Assembly (NCBI RefSeq): GCF_027158205.1
Contig: NZ_JAPVLU010000007.1
Span: 62,001-126,000, forward strand
Direction of reading: 5' to 3'
DNA length: 64,000 nucleotides
Source: Streptomyces sp. H39-S7
Lineage (GTDB): Bacteria; Actinomycetota; Actinomycetes; Streptomycetales; Streptomycetaceae
The notes under the pieces were generated by a model that worked only from the letters and a program-made list of their open reading frames with translations, had not been told where the DNA came from and made no database searches. Positions 1 to 8,776 of the stretch are shown here, in pieces. The translations under genes and the position numbers were made by a program. Positions within the stretch are counted from its first letter, which is position 1; each line of letters opens with the position of its first letter.

Positions 1-20
1 CGCAAGGCGGCAGCCGCACG

Positions 21-539
21 ATGAGCGCCGACGGTGCGGTGACGACGGATGGGGCGGTGCGCGAACAGCAGCGGCCGCTGCGGTCGGTGCTCGGCCGCTT
101 CGCCACCGGCGTGGCGGTCGTCACCGCCGTCCGCCGGGGGCGCCCTGCCGGACTGACGGTGAACTCCTTCACCTCGCTGTCACTCGACCCGCCGCTGATC
201 CTGTGGTGCCTCGACCGCGCCTCCACCCACCGGGCGGCCTTCACCGCCGCCCCGCACTTCGCGGTCCACCTGCTCAGCGCCGACCAGCGCGAACTGGCGA
301 CCCGCTTCGCGGGCCCCGGCGACCGCTTCGACCGGCTCACCACCCGGCCGGGACCGCACGGGGTACCCCTCCTCGACGGCACGATCGGCACCCTGATCTG
401 CCGCCGCGACCGTATCGTCCCGGCCGGGGACCATCTCGTCCTCATCGGTGAAGTACTCGACCACCACGCGGAGCCGGGCGCACCGCTGCTCTTCCTGGAC
501 GGCCGCTTCCATCGCGGCCCGGCCCCCGAAACGACGTGA
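21..539 (+). CDS. flavin reductase family protein
   Basis: A 172-residue protein of the short flavin reductase family, which reduces FMN or FAD with NAD(P)H and often feeds reduced flavin to a partner monooxygenase. The N-terminal GRFATGVAVVTA segment (about residues 25-36) and GLTVNSFTSLSLDPP (about 44-58) are the typical flavin-binding strands of this fold, and the length is normal for the family. The ATG lies only 20 bases from the window edge, so its upstream partner, if any, is not visible. The next plus-strand gene begins about 125 bases downstream and is unrelated, so an operon link that way is unlikely. Which oxygenase it serves cannot be told from here. Confidence 0.85.
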   Translation: MSADGAVTTDGAVREQQRPLRSVLGRFATGVAVVTAVRRGRPAGLTVNSFTSLSLDPPLILWCLDRASTHRAAFTAAPHFAVHLLSADQRELATRFAGPGDRFDRLTTRPGPHGVPLLDGTIGTLICRRDRIVPAGDHLVLIGEVLDHHAEPGAPLLFLDGRFHRGPAPETT

Positions 540-664
540 ACAGGTAGCAACCGGCCGGGCGCCGACTAGAGTCGGATCACCGCGAAACGTCGTATTGCTG
601 GTGGGTGAGCCAGTGCACAGTTCCGGGTCCGTGAGGCGACCCGGAAGGAGGGGTGCGTGCTCGG

Positions 665-2728
665 ATGAGTAGTAGCTCCAACCGGTCCATGGGGGCGTGG
701 GCCGAGGCAGAGCGGCAGCGGCAGCGCCAGTTGGAGGCGTACCAGCGGCAACAGCGCGCCGCCGAGCGGGAGCTCGCCCGCAGCAATCGCGAACAGCAGG
801 TGGCATACCGGCAGCGCCGCGAGGCGGAGGCGATCCGGCTCACCGGGGAACTGGAAGCACGGGTCGAGTCGCTGAGCCGGCTGCTCGCGGCAGGCTGCCG
901 GGCGCCGGCGTTCCGCACGAACGCCCTTTTGCGGAGCGAGCAGTTGGAGCCGTTCACCGCGGGCCGGCTCGCCGTACCGGTGCCGATGCCGAACCCGGGC
1001 GCCTACCACCCGGAGTCGAGTTGGGGGTTCGGCTCGGGGCGGCGGGCGCAGGAGGAGGCGAGGTCCCGGTACGAGCGCGACCTGTCCGCGGCCAGGACCG
1101 CGGAGGAGCGGCGGCAGCAGCAACTGACGGCGTACGGCCGGCAGTACGACGAGTGGCGGGCCGCGCAACTGGCGGAGATCCGGCGGCACAACGCCGGCAT
1201 CGCGGAGCACGTGGCCGGGCTGCGCCGCGGTGACCCCGACACGGTCGTGGAGTACTTCTCCGCGGCGCTGTACGCGTCCACGGCGTGGCCGGAGGGGTTC
1301 CCGCGGCAGGTGTCGTGCGCGTACGACCCGGCCGCCCGCCGGCTCGTCCTGAACTGGGAGCTGCCGGGGTACGACATCGTGCCCGCTGCCCGGTACGTGC
1401 GGTACCTGCCCTCCGTCGACCAGGACAAGGAGACGGCCAGGCCCGTGGGACAGCGCAGGTCCCTCTACCGGGACGTGCTGGCGCAGTCCGTTCTGCTGGC
1501 ACTGCGCGAGCTGTTCGCGGCGGACGAGTTCGGCACCCTGGACTCGGTCACCCTGAACGGCTTCGTGGACGACCACGACCCCTCGACCGGCCTGCGGGCC
1601 CAGCTCTTCCTCGCCACGGTCGCGGCGGACCGCCAGGTCTTCGACCGGCTGAACCTGGTCCAGGTCAGCGCCGTGGACTGCCTCGTCGACGGCCTCGGCG
1701 GCAAGCTGTCCGCGCGCCCCGACCAGCGCACGGTGGTGCGGCCCGGCACGGTCCCGGGGGATCTGGGCCGGGCGACGGTCTCGCACGGGGGAGGCGAGGA
1801 CCCGGACCTGTTCGAGATGGACCCCGTCGAGTTCGAGTCGCTGGTCGCGGAGTTGTTCCGGGCCCGGGGGATGCAGGCCGTCATGACGCAGCGCTCCAAC
1901 GACGGCGGCGTCGATGTGGAGGCGCTGGACCCGGATCCCATCAGCGGCGGCACGATCATCGTCCAGGTGAAGCGCTACCGCCACACCGTGCCGCCCACCG
2001 CCGTGCGCGACCTGTTCGGCACGGTGCAGGGGGCGGGCGCGAACAAGGGCGTCCTCGTGACCACCTCGGGTTTCGGACCCGGTTCCTACACGTTCGCCAA
2101 CGGCAAGCCGCTGACGCTGATCTCCGGTACCGAGCTCGTCGAGCTGCTGAGACACCACGGGCTGCGTGGCCGGCTCGGCGGCGGCCCGGCGACGGTGCCC
2201 GCCCAGCGGACCGTCCCGCCGGCTTCGGCGTCCGCTCCGGAACCCGAGTACAACCTGCTGGGGATGAACTGGTCGGGGAGCGTGGCGCTGGACGTGTGCG
2301 CGCTGGTCTGCCGGGGGAACCGCGCGTTGAGCGACGACCACTTCGTCTTCTTCAACAACGCGCGGACTCCCGACGGGGCGGTGCGCGCGGTGTCCCGTCC
2401 CGCACGGGACAAGGCTGCCGTCCGGGTCGCGTTCGACGCCCTGCCGGCGAGCGCGGACCGGCTCGTGCTGGCGGTGTCGATCGACCCGGAGATCAATCCG
2501 AACGCGGACCTCGCCGGCTTCACCGACTCGTTCATCCGGCTGTCGGACGGATCGGGAGCCGAACTCGACCGGTTGGAGGTCTCGGACGGCCGGGCCGGGG
2601 AGACCGCGCTGATCCTCGGCTCCTTCCGCCGCCGGAGCAGTGGCGACTGGGAGTTCGTCATCGGCGGTAAAGGCTATGAGGGCGGACTGGAAGCGCTGGT
2701 TCGGGAATACGGCATCGACGTCGGATGA
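665..2728 (+). CDS. Mrr-type restriction endonuclease domain fused to a TerD domain
   Basis: A 687-residue fusion. Residues about 10-190 are rich in Arg, Gln and Glu and look coiled-coil. Residues about 386-500 form an Mrr-like nuclease (restriction endonuclease fold) with the spaced catalytic pattern D417...Q434-V-K436 and the family sequence DPVEFESLVAELFRARG before it. Residues about 526-687 match TerD, the tellurium/stress-response domain (LGMNWSG start, IDPEINPNADLAGFTDSFIRL core). I chose ATG 665 because AAGGAGG at 645-651 lies 13 bases upstream; GTG 653 would be one base from it. Mrr enzymes cut modified DNA and TerD proteins bind Ca2+ and act in stress or phage-linked systems, so a defence role is an inference. 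No methylase is next to it. It could instead be a general stress nuclease. Confidence 0.85.
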   Translation: MSSSSNRSMGAWAEAERQRQRQLEAYQRQQRAAERELARSNREQQVAYRQRREAEAIRLTGELEARVESLSRLLAAGCRAPAFRTNALLRSEQLEPFTAGRLAVPVPMPNPGAYHPESSWGFGSGRRAQEEARSRYERDLSAARTAEERRQQQLTAYGRQYDEWRAAQLAEIRRHNAGIAEHVAGLRRGDPDTVVEYFSAALYASTAWPEGFPRQVSCAYDPAARRLVLNWELPGYDIVPAARYVRYLPSVDQDKETARPVGQRRSLYRDVLAQSVLLALRELFAADEFGTLDSVTLNGFVDDHDPSTGLRAQLFLATVAADRQVFDRLNLVQVSAVDCLVDGLGGKLSARPDQRTVVRPGTVPGDLGRATVSHGGGEDPDLFEMDPVEFESLVAELFRARGMQAVMTQRSNDGGVDVEALDPDPISGGTIIVQVKRYRHTVPPTAVRDLFGTVQGAGANKGVLVTTSGFGPGSYTFANGKPLTLISGTELVELLRHHGLRGRLGGGPATVPAQRTVPPASASAPEPEYNLLGMNWSGSVALDVCALVCRGNRALSDDHFVFFNNARTPDGAVRAVSRPARDKAAVRVAFDALPASADRLVLAVSIDPEINPNADLAGFTDSFIRLSDGSGAELDRLEVSDGRAGETALILGSFRRRSSGDWEFVIGGKGYEGGLEALVREYGIDVG

Positions 2729-2852
2729 ATCCTGTCGCGCCGATCGCCGCCGCGGTGCGCCATTTTCCGGACGGCAATCTCCGACGCGCCGCAGGAAATG
2801 CGAACGCATGTACGCGGGACGGAAATTCGACGGAGTAATTCACGGCAAAGGG

Positions 2853-3656
2853 TCAGCTGTTGGGAACGCGCAGCTTCGCCCAGGAGACGGGACCGGGCCA
2901 GCCGTTCGCGTCCGGTCCCCGATAGCCGATCTTGTGCTGGAACCTCGCATACGAGCGCCGGTCGGTATCGGTCCACTGCGGGCCGGGCCCCCGGCTGTAC
3001 AACGCCACTCCCTCGGCGACCAGCCGGCGCCCCATCGCCGTGATGATCGGGCTGTGCGGTGCGGTGCGGAACCACTGCGCGCCCGGGAACGGCTCCAGGG
3101 CGGACGGGCCGGGGGCGGGGACCGGACGGGGCCAGGCCGGGTCGGCGGAGTCGATGCCGCCCGCGTACTTCGGGTACCCGTAGCCGTACACCCGGGGCGA
3201 GGTGCGATCCCGCACCCGCCGGTAGACCCCGTCACCCTCCGCGGAGCCGTTGACGTTGGTGTTTCCCTCGATGGTGTAGATGTGCGCGGCGTCGAACCGC
3301 TCCACCACACCGGTGTGTTCCGAGCCGCCGGCGCCGTAGAAGACCTGGGCGCCCACCGCCGGATACTCCGAGAACCGCCGGCGCTCCTTGAACCATCCGA
3401 CGCCGGTGGCGCACGACGCGGTGCGCGGGAAGAGGGCGCCGGCGCCGGCGCGCAGCGCCACCCAGGAGACGAAGGTCGCGCACCAGGGCTGGCCCTGCGA
3501 CCACTCCAGACCGGGGACCTCGTCGCTGTACCGCTGGATGTTGTTCCAGTCCCCGTTCTCACGGCCCTCATGGACGCCGACCTGTCCTGCCGCGGCCTCC
3601 GTGACCGCGTCGGGATCCCCTTGCACCGTCTGGACCAAGAGCGGATCTGCTGACAT
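2853..3656 (-). CDS. CHAP-domain protein with C-terminal peptidoglycan-binding-like module
   Basis: A 267-residue protein. The CHAP amidase/peptidase domain spans about residues 15-165 with the probable catalytic set Cys59 (QPWCATFVSW), His114 (GSEHTGVVER) and E130/N132 (TIEGNTN). A Pro-rich linker (about 170-190) leads to a C-terminal module (about 200-267, ending WPGPVSWAKLRVP) of the kind found on streptomycete peptidoglycan-binding proteins. CHAP enzymes cut peptide cross-links or amide bonds of peptidoglycan. No signal peptide is visible, so the export route is unclear. I prefer ATG 3656, with a G-rich stretch about 9 bases upstream; ATG 3662 is also possible. A perfect 21-bp palindrome lies 15 bases upstream of the start. 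The gene is head-to-head with the SARP gene. Confidence 0.82.
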   Translation of the reverse strand: MSADPLLVQTVQGDPDAVTEAAAGQVGVHEGRENGDWNNIQRYSDEVPGLEWSQGQPWCATFVSWVALRAGAGALFPRTASCATGVGWFKERRRFSEYPAVGAQVFYGAGGSEHTGVVERFDAAHIYTIEGNTNVNGSAEGDGVYRRVRDRTSPRVYGYGYPKYAGGIDSADPAWPRPVPAPGPSALEPFPGAQWFRTAPHSPIITAMGRRLVAEGVALYSRGPGPQWTDTDRRSYARFQHKIGYRGPDANGWPGPVSWAKLRVPNS

Positions 3657-3670
3657 GCCCATCACCCCCG

Positions 3671-3691
3671 CGGGCTCCACTGTGGAGCCCG
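3671..3691. promoter_or_regulatory. 21-bp perfect palindrome, probable operator of the CHAP gene
   Basis: Two 10-base arms (CGGGCTCCAC and GTGGAGCCCG) flank a single T, with no mismatch. It sits between the CHAP start codon (3656) and the SARP start (3831), close to the CHAP gene, where a repressor dimer would block initiation or elongation. It could also form an RNA hairpin in the CHAP leader, although a one-base loop argues for a protein-binding DNA site. The binding protein is unknown; the SARP next door is a candidate, but SARPs usually bind direct repeats. Confidence 0.55.
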
Positions 3692-3830
3692 TAAAGTCAT
3701 GTTCCTCGGGCCGCCTTGCGGAATTCGTGCAATCCGCGTGCAACGTGATTACCAGGTCCACTTCTCATCCATGAGATCCGCGTGTTAAACAATGAACGTG
3801 AAAGACGCACCATCGGTCTGGGGGGAGGCG

Positions 3831-4610
3831 ATGGAGTTCCGCCTGCTCGGACCGGTCACCATCGCCGACGAAAACCGTTCGATCAGCCCGGGAGGGCGCA
3901 GACAACAGGCTGTCGTGGCGGCCCTGCTGATGCACCGCAACACCTTCGTTCCGGTGCCCCGGCTCATCGACTACGTGTGGGGCGACGACGCGCCGCCCAG
4001 CGCGGTCAACAGTCTGCAGAGCTACGTCTCGCGCTTCAGGAAGCTCCTGGAACCGGTCCCGGCCGCCGGATCGGCGAGCCCGGTGCGCAGCGTGCCCGGC
4101 GCGTACTCCCTGCACGCCCCGGACGAACAGGTCGACGGAGCCCGGTTCGCGCGGCTCGTGTCGGACGGCCGTTCGCTGCTGGAGGCGGGCCGCGCGATGG
4201 AGGCGTACCGCCGCCTGAACCGGGCGCTGCGGCTGTGGCGCGGGCCGGCGATGGCCGGCCTCGCCGATCACGAGCCGCTCGCCGCGGAGATCACGAGGCT
4301 GGAGGAGCTGCGGACGTCCGCGACCGAGTACCAGGCGACGGCGGCCCTGGCACTGGGCAGGAACGAGGAGGCCGTCGCCCTGCTCAGGGGCGTCATCCGG
4401 GAATGCCCGCTGCGGGAGGGGCCGCGCGCCGGCCTCATGCTGGCGCTCTACCGCTCCGGCCGGCAGGCGGAGGCACTCGCCCTGTTCAGGACGACCCGAA
4501 GGATGCTCATCGACGAGCTGGGGGTGGAGCCGGGCCATGAACTGGCCCGGCTCCAGCAGTCGATCCTCCGCCAGGACCCGGCGCTCGCCAGGTCGATCCT
4601 GGCCGTCTGA
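3831..4610 (+). CDS. SARP-family (AfsR/RedD/DnrI-type) transcriptional activator
   Basis: A small SARP of about 259 residues. The N-terminal OmpR-type winged-helix domain (MEFRLLGPV start, then the RRQQAVVAALLMHRN and VNSLQSYVSRFRKLL segments, about residues 1-95) is followed by the BTAD helical domain (about 100-255, with WRGPAMAGLADHEPLAAEI and EPGHELARLQQSIL). There is no NB-ARC/TPR extension, so it is the short pathway-specific form. SARPs activate antibiotic clusters by binding direct repeats near the -35 region. ATG 3831 gives the usual family start; the G-rich site GGGGGGAGG is very close to it, and an in-frame ATG at 3792 is an alternative. The nearest biosynthetic cluster is the isonitrile locus 9 kb away, so its target is uncertain. 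Confidence 0.85.
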   Translation: MEFRLLGPVTIADENRSISPGGRRQQAVVAALLMHRNTFVPVPRLIDYVWGDDAPPSAVNSLQSYVSRFRKLLEPVPAAGSASPVRSVPGAYSLHAPDEQVDGARFARLVSDGRSLLEAGRAMEAYRRLNRALRLWRGPAMAGLADHEPLAAEITRLEELRTSATEYQATAALALGRNEEAVALLRGVIRECPLREGPRAGLMLALYRSGRQAEALALFRTTRRMLIDELGVEPGHELARLQQSILRQDPALARSILAV

Positions 4611-4668
4611 CCGACCCTCAGCGTCCGGAGCGGCCGAAGAACCAGGAGGGAACGGAGGGGGAGGCCGG

Positions 4669-6738
4669 TCAGCGGGTGGCGATGGCCGGGTCGCTCGTAC
4701 CGGGCCGGCCCGTCTCGACGTGGCCCGCCAGACGGCGCAGGAAACCGCCGTCCTGGTCGGAGGCGACCGTCAGGTCGTACCAGTCGTGGCTGCGGCGCGG
4801 GTGCGCGGTGTGGAGGGCGCGGGCGCCGGGCCGCAACCGGTAGACCGCCGGCCGCTCCTTTCCGTAGCCGTCCTTGACGGTGAGCTTGACGGTCGTCGTG
4901 CCCGGGTTGCTGAGCACCAGGCGCACCTGGCCGTCGCCCCCGTCATGGGTCGCGGTGACCTCGGGGCCCCGGCTGCCGGCGTGGCCCGCGAACTGCCGCA
5001 GGAAGCCGTTGGGGCCGTGCACCGTGAAGTCGTAGGCGCCGCGCCCCGCCGGGGCGACGGCCAGGTGGTCCGACAGCCGCCGTCCCGCCTCGACGGTGTA
5101 CGTCCACGGGCCGTCCGTGCCGGTCGCGGAGGTCACGTACAACTGTGCCCCGGCCTTGCCGTGGTTGGCGAAGTCGACGCGCAGCCGGTGCTCCTCGACG
5201 TCGACCGCCGCATCCGCGGCCAGGTCGTAGGGCAGCGCACGGGCCGGCCGCAGTCCGGGTTCCTGCTTCGGCAGCACCGGGTTGGCCGGGGGCACCGGCA
5301 CGTAGTCGGGGTGCCGGTCGCGGTCCGGCGGCAGGTAGCCGGCGGTGTCGGGCAGCGCCGGGACCCGGGTGTCGGCCCGGCCGAACTGGAACGCGGTGGT
5401 GAGGTCGCCGCAGACCGCCCGGCGCCAGGGCGAGATGTTGGGCTCGTGCACGCCGAAGCGCCGCTCCATGAACCGGATGATCGAGGTGTGGTCGAACACC
5501 TGGGAGTTGACCCAGCCGCCCTTGCTCCACGGGGACACGACGAGCATCGGGACGCGCTGCCCCAGGCCGTAGGCGCCGGGGACGCTGTGGTCCGTGCCGG
5601 CGGGCGTGAAGAGCTCGTCCGTGATGTCCACGGTCGACCGGCCCTGCGCCGGGGACGACGGCGGGTACGGCGGCACGACGTGGTCGAAGAAGCCATCGTT
5701 CTCGTCGTAGGTGATGAAGACGGCGGTCTTGCTCCACACCTCGGGATTGGAGGTCAGCGCGTCCAGCACCTGGGAGATGTACCAGGCGCCGTAGTTGACC
5801 GGCCAGTTCGGGTGCTCGGTGAAGGCCTCGGGCGCCGCGATCCAGGAGACCGCGGGCAGCCGGTCGGCCGCCACGTCGGCCTTGAGGATGTCGAAGAAGC
5901 CCTCGCCCGCCTTGGCGTCGGTGCCCGTGCGGGCCTTGTCGTACAGCGGGTCGCCCGGCTTCGCGTTGCGGTACTGGTTGAAGTAGAGCAGCGAGTTGTC
6001 GCCGTAGTTGCCCCGGTAGGCGTCCTCGATCCAGCCCCAGCCGCCCGCGGCGTCGAGCCCGTCGCCCACGTCCTGGTAGATCTTCCAGGAGACCCCGGCC
6101 TTCTCCAGGCGCTCGGGGTACGTCGTCCAGGAGTAGCCGGCCTCGGCGTTGGTGATGACGGGCCCGCCGCCGGTGCCGTCGTTGCCGGTGAACCCGGACC
6201 ACATGTAGTAGCGGTTGGGGTCCGTCGGGCCGATCAGCGAGCAGTGGTAGGCGTCGCAGATGGTGAAGGTGTCGGCCAGCGCGTAGTGGAAGGGGATGTC
6301 CTCACGCGTCAGGTAGGCCATCGTCGTCGCGGTCTTGGCCGGTACCCAGCGGTCGTACTTGCCCTGGTTGAAGGCGGCGTGGCCGCCGTTCCAGTCGTGG
6401 TTGAGGTCCTGGAGGAACTGCAGTCCCAGGTTGTCCGCCTCCGGGTGGAAGGGCAGGACGTCCTTCGTGCCGTCGGACTGGTGCCACACCGACTTGCCGC
6501 TGGGCAGGACCACCGGGCGGGGGTCGCCGAAGCCGCGGGCGCCGCGCAGGGTGCCGAAGTAGTGGTCGAAGGAGCGGTTCTCCTGCATCAGGACGACGAT
6601 GTGCTCGACGTCGCGCAGGGAGCCGGTGCGGCGGTTCGCCGGGATCTCCGCCGCTCGGGCGATGCTGTCCGACAGCAGGGAGGCGGCGGCGGTGCCACCG
6701 GCCAGCTGCATGAATCGTCGGCGGTCGATGGCGGTCAT
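4669..6738 (-). CDS. Tat-exported phosphocholine-type phospholipase C
   Basis: A 689-residue secreted phosphoesterase. A twin-arginine signal (RRRFMQLAGGTAAASLL, about residues 6-22) is followed by the family signature HIVVLMQENRSFDHYFG (about 46-62) with the metal-ligand E and N residues. The C-terminal third carries two copies of the beta-sandwich domain found in bacterial phosphocholine-preferring phospholipases C (DUF756; about 490-590 and 600-680). The enzyme would cleave phospholipid headgroups outside the cell. ATG 6738 is chosen because GGAGG lies 10 bases upstream and the RR motif then sits at the N-terminus. Such enzymes are often under phosphate control in Streptomyces, but I could not identify a PHO box. 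The gene stands alone and converges with the SARP gene. Confidence 0.92.
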   Translation of the reverse strand: MTAIDRRRFMQLAGGTAAASLLSDSIARAAEIPANRRTGSLRDVEHIVVLMQENRSFDHYFGTLRGARGFGDPRPVVLPSGKSVWHQSDGTKDVLPFHPEADNLGLQFLQDLNHDWNGGHAAFNQGKYDRWVPAKTATTMAYLTREDIPFHYALADTFTICDAYHCSLIGPTDPNRYYMWSGFTGNDGTGGGPVITNAEAGYSWTTYPERLEKAGVSWKIYQDVGDGLDAAGGWGWIEDAYRGNYGDNSLLYFNQYRNAKPGDPLYDKARTGTDAKAGEGFFDILKADVAADRLPAVSWIAAPEAFTEHPNWPVNYGAWYISQVLDALTSNPEVWSKTAVFITYDENDGFFDHVVPPYPPSSPAQGRSTVDITDELFTPAGTDHSVPGAYGLGQRVPMLVVSPWSKGGWVNSQVFDHTSIIRFMERRFGVHEPNISPWRRAVCGDLTTAFQFGRADTRVPALPDTAGYLPPDRDRHPDYVPVPPANPVLPKQEPGLRPARALPYDLAADAAVDVEEHRLRVDFANHGKAGAQLYVTSATGTDGPWTYTVEAGRRLSDHLAVAPAGRGAYDFTVHGPNGFLRQFAGHAGSRGPEVTATHDGGDGQVRLVLSNPGTTTVKLTVKDGYGKERPAVYRLRPGARALHTAHPRRSHDWYDLTVASDQDGGFLRRLAGHVETGRPGTSDPAIATR

Positions 6739-7037
6739 GAGAAGCCGGCCTCCAGGGTCGTCCATGGCAGTGCGGGTGCGCTGACAGTCTCCTCAGGCGG
6801 TGGAGAACCCCCTGCGACCGACGGATGGAGCGACGGTGAACACTCCGCCAACCACGATCACTCGCGGGCGAGCGACATGCTCGCACCGACCGGTACCGAA
6901 TCCAAGAGGACGTCCCGGCCCGGTGAGGCCGCCGGCCGCGTCGCCGAACCCCGTACCGGCGCATCGTGTGCGTCACAAACAGTCAGGTCCGGGCTATATC
7001 GCTCCCACCCGGGGGGCCGGGGTGGCACGATGGCGGC
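6739..7037. other. divergent intergenic region, phospholipase C / membrane protein
   Basis: 299 bases between two divergent genes. A 6-base inverted repeat (GCGAGC/GCTCGC, 6868-6884, 5-base loop) is visible near the middle. I see no convincing -35/-10 pair or known operator. Confidence 0.3.
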
Positions 7038-7766
7038 ATGACCACCGGGCCGGCGTCCCGCACCGCACGAGCCGCGATGTTCGCGGCCGTCTGCGTGGTG
7101 CTGGCAGCGCTCGGACACGCCTGGGCCTCCGGCGCCCCCGTTCCGTGGTGGTCGCTCTGCGCGGCCTTCTCCGGTACGGCCTCGGCCGCCTGGTGGCTGG
7201 CGGGGCGGGAACGCGGCGTCCTGGTCGTCACCGGATCCACGGTCATGGCCCAACTCGGCCTGCACGCCCTGTTCGGGCTCGCCCAACCGCCCGGCCCGGG
7301 AACGGCCGGCCCCATGGCCCACGACATGCCGGGCATGCCGGGCATGCACGGCGCCGCCGGCCTGTCCGGAGTCATGCCGACCGGCGATCCGCACATGAGC
7401 ATGGATATGTACGGTTCCGCCGGTCGGCCGATCACCGCCGCCGACCTCATGGGCATGTCGTCCGGCGGCCACGACTCCACCATGATGTTCCTCGCCCACC
7501 TGCTGGCCGCCGTGGTCTGCGGGCTGTGGCTCCGGCGCGGTGAGGCGGCCGCCTTCCGGCTCGGACGAGCCCTGTCGGCCCTGATGGCCGCCCCGTTGCG
7601 ACGCGTCTGGCGCGTGCTGTGCCGCTCCTTCCGCACGGTGCGGGACAACGGCCGACCGAGCCCGCGCCGCACCGCCGACGACGCCCCCGCGCACGCGCTG
7701 CGCGGGGTCCTGCTCCACCATGTCCTGTCCCGCAGGGGCCCACCAGTCATCGCCCGGCACTGCTGA
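7038..7766 (+). CDS. polytopic membrane protein with Met/His-rich loop
   Basis: About 242 residues with four probable membrane spans: three at roughly residues 10-30, 36-57 and 62-84, and one at 150-172. Between the third and fourth lies a loop rich in Met and His (MAHDMPGMPGMHG, then DPHMSMDMYG and LMGMSSGGHDSTMM). Spaced Met and His residues like this are typical of copper-binding extracytoplasmic segments. The C-terminal 70 residues are Arg-rich and probably cytoplasmic. I do not recognise a characterised family; a DUF5134-like annotation would fit. A role in copper handling is inferred from composition and from the copper operon 2 kb away. The ATG at 7038 has only a weak ribosome binding site; an in-frame GTG at 6966 is possible. 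Confidence 0.7.
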   Translation: MTTGPASRTARAAMFAAVCVVLAALGHAWASGAPVPWWSLCAAFSGTASAAWWLAGRERGVLVVTGSTVMAQLGLHALFGLAQPPGPGTAGPMAHDMPGMPGMHGAAGLSGVMPTGDPHMSMDMYGSAGRPITAADLMGMSSGGHDSTMMFLAHLLAAVVCGLWLRRGEAAAFRLGRALSALMAAPLRRVWRVLCRSFRTVRDNGRPSPRRTADDAPAHALRGVLLHHVLSRRGPPVIARHC

Positions 7767-8035
7767 AGCCGCTCGATCCCGGGCGCCCGGCCGGTAGGCC
7801 GCGCGCCCGGGTGACGGGCGGAGTGCCCGCCTGCCCGTACGCCGCCGCGCTCTCGGCGGGCGACGTCGCGCAGGCCGGTCCCTGACCACGCGGCTCTCTT
7901 CCGCCCACCCGCCGACCGCGGGCGGGGGACAGGACCCAGGCCGTCCGTACGGACACCGCCGGTCCCGAGACGCCGTTCGCCGACGGCCGCGTCACGCCGT
8001 GGTGCGGCCGTGCAGCACGAGAAGGACCTTTTGCG

Positions 8036-8776
8036 ATGACTCATGCCCTGGTGAGGGGCGCCCCGAGGGCGTCGGCTCGCAAGGACGACGAACAGGTCAC
8101 CGAGTGGGCGCTCGCCGCGCGCGGCGGTGATCCAGCGGCGGTCGCACGTTTCGTGGAGGCCACCTACGGCGACGTCTGGCGGTTCACCGCCCACCTCAGC
8201 GGCGATGTGAACGGCGCCGACGACCTGACGCAGGACACGTTCCTGCGGGCCCTCGGCGGCCTGCCACGGTTCGCCGGCCGTTCCGGCGCCCGGACCTGGT
8301 TGCTGTCGATCGCCCGCCGGGCCGTCATCGACCGCTACCGGCACGCGGCCGCCCGGCCCCGCATCTCCGACGCCGTCGACTGGCGCAGCGCCGCCGAGGG
8401 GACCCAGCCCGTCGGGGTGCCGGGCTTCGAGGAGGGCGTGGCGATGCTCGAACTGCTCGACACCCTGCAGGCGCCACGCCGTGAGGCGTTCGTCCTCACC
8501 CAGCTGCTCGGGCTCTCCTACGCCGAGGCGGCCTCGGCGACCGGCTGCCCGATCGGCACCATACGGTCGCGCGTCGCCCGCGCCCGCGACGACCTGGTCG
8601 TCCTGTTGAAGGCGGCGGAAACGGCGCCGCGCCGGGAAGCCGTCACCGGGCGACCCGAGCACCCCGAGTGCCGGGAACACCCCGCGCCGCCCGTGCTCCG
8701 CCGCGACGGGCGGCGGAGCGGCACGTACCGCATCCGGCAGAACCGCCTCTCCCAGCCCGTTTGGAGCCCGGCATGA
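8036..8776 (+). CDS. ECF-type RNA polymerase sigma factor
   Basis: A 246-residue group 4 sigma factor. Region 2 spans about residues 35-105 (DDLTQDTFLRALGGLPRF, then ARTWLLSIARRAVIDRYR). Region 4 spans about 140-195 (PRREAFVLTQLLGLSYAEAASATGCPIGTIRSRVARAR), with the helix-turn-helix that reads the -35 element. A 50-residue Arg/Pro-rich tail follows and is unusual for a minimal ECF factor. Its stop overlaps the start of the hydroxylase gene (ATGA), so the two are probably translated together. No anti-sigma gene is adjacent. A plausible ribosome binding site (AAGGA, about 10 bases upstream) supports ATG 8036. The 269 bases before it show no gene. Confidence 0.9.
   Translation: MTHALVRGAPRASARKDDEQVTEWALAARGGDPAAVARFVEATYGDVWRFTAHLSGDVNGADDLTQDTFLRALGGLPRFAGRSGARTWLLSIARRAVIDRYRHAAARPRISDAVDWRSAAEGTQPVGVPGFEEGVAMLELLDTLQAPRREAFVLTQLLGLSYAEAASATGCPIGTIRSRVARARDDLVVLLKAAETAPRREAVTGRPEHPECREHPAPPVLRRDGRRSGTYRIRQNRLSQPVWSPA

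Noticed and set aside
566..2809. 747-codon open frame antisense to the Mrr-TerD gene
   Set aside because: No domain, and the plus strand has clear Mrr and TerD motifs and a ribosome binding site.
4537..7041. 834-codon open frame antisense to phospholipase C
   Set aside because: Low-complexity translation with no motif; the opposite strand encodes a complete, recognisable enzyme.
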